From Agromyces humatus (GTDB taxonomy: Bacteria > Actinomycetota > Actinomycetes > Actinomycetales > Microbacteriaceae), in assembly GCF_021228295.1 (NCBI RefSeq), contig NZ_JAJQPD010000005.1, positions 186,001 to 250,000 of the forward strand: 64,000 bases of DNA, written 5' to 3'. How positions within the stretch are numbered: position 1 is the first letter of the stretch; each line of letters begins with the position of its first letter. Shown piece by piece: positions 59,719-64,000 of the stretch. A program made the translations under genes and the position numbers. Below the pieces are notes generated by a model. It was not told where the DNA came from and ran no database searches. It saw nothing but the letters and a program-made list of their open reading frames with translations.

Positions 59719-60228
59719 TCAGCCCGGCTCATCGCCGAGCGCCAGCGCGCGAGCGAGCCGTTCGAGCGTGTCGGTGAAGCCCTCGACCATGCCGATCGCC
59801 TCGGCCTCGTCGAGTTGCTCGGCACGTGAGAACGCGACGGTGATCGACACCGAGGTCAGGCCGTGCGCATGGCCGATCAGCACCGTCGTGGGCATCTCAC
59901 TGCCCTCGATGACGGCGCCCGACGGCTCGGCGAATGCATCGTCGAACGCGAGACGGTGGGGTGCATCGACGACGCGGTAGACCGCCCGACCCCACTGCTC
60001 GTCGTCGAGTTCGTGCTCGGCCTCGGGCCGGAGCCGATACCGCCACACGCCGCCGGGGCGCACGTCGAGCTCGAAGATGTCGACGAGCCATCCGTTCGGC
60101 CCCCACCACTTGCGCAGGTGCTCGGCCTGCGTCCAGCACGCCCAGACGAGGTCAGCGGATGCCGCAACCTCGCGTTCGACGATGAGCCGGCGGCCTTCGT
60201 AGTCCTTCGTGACGGTGCTAGCGGGCAT
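59719..60228 (-). CDS. SRPBCC (AHSA1-like) domain protein
   Basis: The 169-residue protein: IVEREVAASADLVWACWTQAEHLRKWWGP is the AHSA1 opening (quoted in part), with PGGVWRYRL and the final helix GFTDTLERLARAL. Start lies inside the ArsR gene end (11-bp overlap). These ArsR-SRPBCC pairs are common; it may bind a hydrophobic ligand. Confidence 0.9.
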   Translation of the reverse strand: MPASTVTKDYEGRRLIVEREVAASADLVWACWTQAEHLRKWWGPNGWLVDIFELDVRPGGVWRYRLRPEAEHELDDEQWGRAVYRVVDAPHRLAFDDAFAEPSGAVIEGSEMPTTVLIGHAHGLTSVSITVAFSRAEQLDEAEAIGMVEGFTDTLERLARALALGDEPG

Positions 60229-60568
60229 CGGCGTCGTCCGTTCGTGCGTCGAGTTCGGACAGGTACGAATCGAGTCGGTCGACACGATCCGTCCACACGT
60301 CGGCGAAGCTGTCGAGCCACGCCTCGAGCGAGCGGAACTGCGTCGGCAGCAGGTGGTAGACCCGCGATTGGGCCTGCTTCTCGGCACTCACGAGACCCGC
60401 CTCGGCGAGGATACGAAGGTGGCGTGACGTCTGCGGTTGCAGCAGCGACAGCCGCTCGGCGATCTCGCCGACGGGGCGTGGTCCGCTGCGCAACAGCTCG
60501 ACGATGCGCAGGCGGTTCGGTTCGGCCAGCGCGACCAGCACGTCGAGGTCGAGAGCGGCGACGCTCAC
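60218..60568 (-). CDS. ArsR family regulator
   Basis: The 116-residue protein: ALAEPNRLRIVELLRSGPRP and EIAERLSLLQPQTSRHLRIL. No metal site. Its GTG overlaps the stop of the DUF998 gene (GTGA). It probably represses its own operon through the palindrome at 61307-61324. Confidence 0.9.
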   Translation of the reverse strand: MSVAALDLDVLVALAEPNRLRIVELLRSGPRPVGEIAERLSLLQPQTSRHLRILAEAGLVSAEKQAQSRVYHLLPTQFRSLEAWLDSFADVWTDRVDRLDSYLSELDARTDDADAR

Positions 60569-61290
60569 GAGACACGCCCTGACATCGTCGGCGCCGAGAG
60601 GTCGGATGCCCCGTGCCGGGGGCCGCGGCGGATCGCCAGCGCGCAGCCGCCCACGGCGGCGAGCCACACCGCGTCGGCCACCAGCAGGAACCGACCCTGC
60701 CATCCGACCGGCACGTCGGGACCGAGCTGACCCGTCGCCGGCATCAGCACGGCCAGGCTCACCGTGAGCAGCACGGCCGCCCAGACCGTGAGGACTGCTC
60801 CGAGCACGAGCACCCAGCGCACCCGACGCCACTGCGGGCTGTGGCGGGTCAGCGACACGGCCAGGATGATCGCGGCGATGGGGATGCCGTCGGCGAGCAC
60901 CGGCCCGATCGAGTGCAGCATGCCGCTGAGGGTCATCTCGCCCGGAGGTGTCATGGCGGGATCGGTCGGGAACACCGCGGCCACGATGAACCCGATCGCG
61001 GCGACGAGGATCGCCGCCAACCCGATGCGGCCCGGCCACGTGACGACCTGCGAGGTCAGTGCCAGGAAGAGGCCGATGCCGGCGACGCCGAGCATGAGGA
61101 AGGCGATGGTCATCGCCCAGCCGTTCGCGCCGAGCGCGAGCTCGCTGGGCGGCTGCCACGACCCGTCGACGGTCGGCTGCACGAGGTGCGCGACCACGAA
61201 GAAGGCCACGAAACCCGCGCCGCCGAACACGGCGACCAGCGCGGGTGCGCGGCGGATGCGGTTCGGTGATGGAGCAGTGTGTTTCGTCAT
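60565..61290 (-). CDS. DUF998 family membrane protein
   Basis: The 241-residue protein has about seven hydrophobic helices, typical of DUF998 (AFGG, FPTDP after helix 3). TATTCT-N6-ATG suggests a leaderless start. First gene of the ArsR-SRPBCC-hydrolase operon. Confidence 0.85.
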   Translation of the reverse strand: MTKHTAPSPNRIRRAPALVAVFGGAGFVAFFVVAHLVQPTVDGSWQPPSELALGANGWAMTIAFLMLGVAGIGLFLALTSQVVTWPGRIGLAAILVAAIGFIVAAVFPTDPAMTPPGEMTLSGMLHSIGPVLADGIPIAAIILAVSLTRHSPQWRRVRWVLVLGAVLTVWAAVLLTVSLAVLMPATGQLGPDVPVGWQGRFLLVADAVWLAAVGGCALAIRRGPRHGASDLSAPTMSGRVS

Positions 61291-61306
61291 ACCTCGAGAA
61301 TACACC

Positions 61307-61324
61307 TGTGTGTATATACACACA
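61307..61324 (-). promoter_or_regulatory. Operator of the DUF998-ArsR operon
   Basis: TGTGTGTATATACACACA, a perfect 18-bp palindrome just upstream of the -10 box TATTCT (61297-61302). Confidence 0.88.
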
Positions 61325-61369
61325 AGTAGATATTTGCGGTGCGACAGTCGACGTGCTCCGACCACACGG

Positions 61370-62416
61370 TCAATCGTGGAGCTGTGCGAATCTCCAGGCG
61401 ATCTCGGTCACGTTCGGGCCCGCGATGTCCGTGAAAAGGCCCTCGCCATCGGGGTTCGGCCACGAATGCGCAAGCTCGGCCGCCAAGACGTACTCGATGA
61501 GCACGTCGCCCTCGGGCGACCGGAACGTCGTCTGTTCGTGCCCGTACCGCTCCCCTCGCGCCGGATGGGCGACGGTTTCCGCACGCAGGCCGAGGCTGTC
61601 GTCGAGCACCCCGTCGTCGACGAGGTCGAGCACCGCGCTCCAGTGCTCCACGAGCCGCTCGCCGACGATCGGCGGCACGACGTCATCCCGACCGCCCTGC
61701 ACGACGAGCAGGGGCACCGGTCGAGCGCGGTCGCCCATCTGCGCCCACGCCTGCCGGCCGGTGACCGACGGAGGGGTGGCGTCGGGATCGTCGGGGTCGA
61801 CCTGATTGAGCCCGTACTCGCCTCCGGCGACCGAGGTGACCGTCGCGAACACATCAGGATAGGTGACGCCGAGGATCACCGCCGCGCCGGCTCCCGACGA
61901 GGCCCCCGACACGTGGACCCGGTCGGGATCGGCGCCGTAGGTCTCGACGACCTCCTGCGCCACGCCGGCCAGGAGCGCCGGCTCGCCCGCACCTCGGATC
62001 TGGTTGCGCGGGTCCGCGGAGTTCCAGCAGTTGATGCTGTTCTCGAAGATCCGCTGAGTGGGGTAGACGACGATGAAACCCTCTCTGTCGGCGAGTGCGT
62101 TGAATTGCGTGGTGTCCTTCATCGAGTTCCACCCGAACCCGGTCATGCCGCATCCGTGGATCGCCATCATCACCGGAAGCTTCGCGGATCCGTCGTGCTG
62201 GGGCGGAAGGTGGACCTGGTAGTGCTGCTGGGCGCCGTCCTGCGAGACGTGGATGTGATTGCGGTCGCCGTCGCCGCTCCACCACGCCAGGCCGAACTGG
62301 AACACGAGGGTGAGCACGACGCCGAAGGCCGCGAGTGCCGCCGCCGCACCGCCGACGATCCACGGCCACCGACGCCGCCGCCCACGACCGGCGGGCCGCT
62401 CGTCGCGGTCACGCAT
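61370..62416 (-). CDS. PHB-depolymerase-like esterase, membrane-anchored
   Basis: The 348-residue protein has an Arg-rich N-terminus, one membrane helix (about 18-42), then an esterase domain: IHGCGMTGFGWN, VSGASSGAGAAV (Ser nucleophile), GGRDDVVPP (Asp) and AELAHSWP (His). Acts outside the cell on polyesters or feruloyl-type esters. Its start overlaps the end of the ABC permease gene by 8 bp, an unusual coupling. Confidence 0.85.
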   Translation of the reverse strand: MRDRDERPAGRGRRRRWPWIVGGAAAALAAFGVVLTLVFQFGLAWWSGDGDRNHIHVSQDGAQQHYQVHLPPQHDGSAKLPVMMAIHGCGMTGFGWNSMKDTTQFNALADREGFIVVYPTQRIFENSINCWNSADPRNQIRGAGEPALLAGVAQEVVETYGADPDRVHVSGASSGAGAAVILGVTYPDVFATVTSVAGGEYGLNQVDPDDPDATPPSVTGRQAWAQMGDRARPVPLLVVQGGRDDVVPPIVGERLVEHWSAVLDLVDDGVLDDSLGLRAETVAHPARGERYGHEQTTFRSPEGDVLIEYVLAAELAHSWPNPDGEGLFTDIAGPNVTEIAWRFAQLHD

Positions 62417-63284
62417 CGCGTCGCCGGAGCAGCACGGCCGCGGCGGTGAACAGCACCACCACCCAGACGATGAGGACCAGCGCGCCCTGCCACGGCTCGG
62501 TGAGCCAGCCGTCGTCAGCCGTCACGGTGGAGAGGTTCACCCAGCTCTGCGTCGTCGGGTAGCTGTACAGCACCGTGCCCGCCAGGGACGGCAGCAGCGT
62601 CGAGACCGTCTCGAGCCAGGTCGAAGGCGTCAAGCCGAGCACCAGGCCGAGGGCGACCGGCGCTGCAAGGAGCAGCGCGAGCGCCACCGCGATTCCGCCG
62701 GCCGTGTTGCGCAGCACCGCGCCGATGGAGAAGGCGATGAGACCGACCAGCACGAGGTATCCCGTGCCGCCGAGCAGCGCGAGCCAGTACTGCGGGTCGT
62801 CGAGGCGAACGGCGACACCATTGCCGGCGAGCAGTCCGACGGAGATCGGGACCGTGACGGCGAAAGCGACCGCGCTGACGACGAAGATCGCGGCGGCGAG
62901 GACGAGCGCTTTCGCGAAGAGGACCGGCACCCGCATCGGTACGGCGGTGAGGGTCGATCGGATCATGCCGGTGCCGTACTCTCCCGCGATGACGATGACG
63001 CCGAGCACTCCGACGATCAGAGCACCGAAGTCGGTGCTGACCATGACGGCGTACACCGCCAGGTCCTGAACCGCGTCTTGCGTGGGAACACCCGCGACAC
63101 CCTGGAAGCTGAGCGACGACGATACCTGTGCTCCGAGTCCGACGGTGAGCGCCAGCAGGATCGCGAGCGACCACCAGGTGGAGCGGACGCTGCGGAGCTT
63201 GATCCACTCCGAACGGATGATGCCGGCGAAGCCGAGGTCGCGAGCGACGGGGGTGATCTCCTGGGGCATTGTCGCGGTCGTCAT
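62409..63284 (-). CDS. ABC-2 type transporter permease
   Basis: The 291-residue protein has six membrane helices: SEWIKLRSVRSTWWSL opening, GEYGTGMIRSTL after helix 2, typical of ABC-2 permeases. Start overlaps the ATPase stop (ATGA). It works with the ATPase encoded upstream. Confidence 0.9.
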   Translation of the reverse strand: MTTATMPQEITPVARDLGFAGIIRSEWIKLRSVRSTWWSLAILLALTVGLGAQVSSSLSFQGVAGVPTQDAVQDLAVYAVMVSTDFGALIVGVLGVIVIAGEYGTGMIRSTLTAVPMRVPVLFAKALVLAAAIFVVSAVAFAVTVPISVGLLAGNGVAVRLDDPQYWLALLGGTGYLVLVGLIAFSIGAVLRNTAGGIAVALALLLAAPVALGLVLGLTPSTWLETVSTLLPSLAGTVLYSYPTTQSWVNLSTVTADDGWLTEPWQGALVLIVWVVVLFTAAAVLLRRRDA

Positions 63285-64000
63285 CGGTTCGCCTCCACGG
63301 CGATCCGCTCGGCGCGGTACTCGACGTCGTCCCGCGTCAGCGCCATGTAGGCCTCTTCGAGCGAGCGGGTCACCGGGGTGAGCTCGTGAACGACCACTCC
63401 GGCGCCGGCGGCGATCTCCGCGATGCGCGGCGCTGCGAGCCCGGTCACCGATACCAGGTCGGGCTCGGCGCCGGACACGGTCGCACCGTCCGCCTCGAGC
63501 AGCGGCACGAGGCGCGCGATATGCGGCGTGCGCACCTGCACCGACGCGCTGCCGGCTCCCGCGACGATCTCGCTCATCGGGGCGTCGGCGACGATCCGGC
63601 CTCGACCGAGGATGAGGACGTGGTCCGCCGTCTGCGCCATCTCGCTCATGAGGTGCGAGGAGAGGAAGACGGTGCGCCCCTCCGCCGCCAGCTGCCGCGC
63701 CAACAGGCGGACCCACACGACACCGTCGGGGTCGAGCCCGTTGACGGGCTCGTCGAGGATGAGCGTTGCGGGGTCGCCGAGCAGCGCGACCGCGAGACCG
63801 AGTCGCTGGCTCATCCCGAGCGAGAACCCGCCGACTCGTGTGCGCGCCACCGATTCGAGTCCCGTGAGCTCGATCACCTCGTCGACGCGCGAGGGGGGGA
63901 TGCGATGGGTGGCGGCGATGGCGAGGAGGTGATTGCGGGCCGTCCGCCCGGGATGCACCGCTTTCGCGTCGAGCAGCGCGCCGACCTGCCGCACCGGAGC
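63281..64000 (-). CDS. ABC transporter ATPase, partial at the window edge
   Basis: The last ~240 residues: signature FSLGMSQRLGLAVAL, Walker B LILDEPVNGLDP and FLSSHLMSEM. The Walker A part lies beyond 64000. Substrate unknown; bacitracin/lantibiotic-type exporters have this makeup. Confidence 0.9.
   Translation of the reverse strand, partial: APVRQVGALLDAKAVHPGRTARNHLLAIAATHRIPPSRVDEVIELTGLESVARTRVGGFSLGMSQRLGLAVALLGDPATLILDEPVNGLDPDGVVWVRLLARQLAAEGRTVFLSSHLMSEMAQTADHVLILGRGRIVADAPMSEIVAGAGSASVQVRTPHIARLVPLLEADGATVSGAEPDLVSVTGLAAPRIAEIAAGAGVVVHELTPVTRSLEEAYMALTRDDVEYRAERIAVEANR

Overview
The window is about 64 kb of high-GC actinobacterial chromosome. By eye it is about 68-70% GC, with lower-GC patches near 9.6-13.9, 16.6-18.5 and 24.9-25.8 kb. 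Codon bias, many promoter-proximal starts of the form TANNNT-N6-RTG, an HspR-type operator and a recurring 'GGTTTCGAGAC...CTCCTCAACC'-like palindrome suggest Micrococcales, most likely Microbacteriaceae (an Agromyces/Microbacterium-like genome). I cannot name the genus. I saw no rRNA, tRNA, CRISPR array or intact insertion sequence.

Layout. 0-9.4 kb: a MerR/epimerase pair, a secreted protein, a scrambled stretch (an SDR fused to the tail of a Clp ATPase, a headless TetR gene), a winged-helix/hydrolase operon, and a clpC-type gene with an HspR-like operator. 9.5-13.9 kb: a low-GC island with a two-module TIR-like/P-loop ATPase gene facing an Mrr-like PD-(D/E)XK endonuclease gene; this is the best candidate for a defence system. 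14-22.5 kb: PadR plus UbiB kinase, a phospholipase D with three N-terminal repeats, relics of an ECF41 sigma factor and a serine hydrolase, and tandem beta-lactamase-like lipoproteins. 22.6-35.7 kb: two copies of a Doc/RHH toxin-antitoxin module and of a small zincin, many gene relics, an HxlR/MFS efflux pair, and an ECF41 sigma factor with its carboxymuconolactone-decarboxylase-like partner. 35.8-42.4 kb: a secreted GH84 glycosidase and a block (hypothetical, ACT, PNPOx-like, SDR, TetR, DHFR-like) that seems to be the parent of several relics elsewhere in the window. 42.4-64 kb: mostly intact single genes and regulator/enzyme pairs (GNAT, RibD-like reductase, quinone reductase, GT1, HxlR/epoxide-hydrolase-like, ABC-F, AraC/NmrA, LLM, TetR/glyoxalase, Lrp/LysE), a NarL-type two-component system, a DUF998-ArsR-SRPBCC operon, and an ABC transporter operon cut by the right edge.

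Two themes stand out. First, about a dozen gene fragments are recognisable, and for most the intact parent lies in the same 64 kb. They carry clean internal deletions, single-base frameshifts or joins to unrelated genes, so this segment has been repeatedly duplicated locally and then eroded. Second, regulation is unusually legible: a dozen near-perfect operators sit beside one-component regulators of seven families, many of which control oxidoreductases or hydrolases. Coordinates were read by hand; motif positions may be off by a base or two. Identities are visual, not computed.
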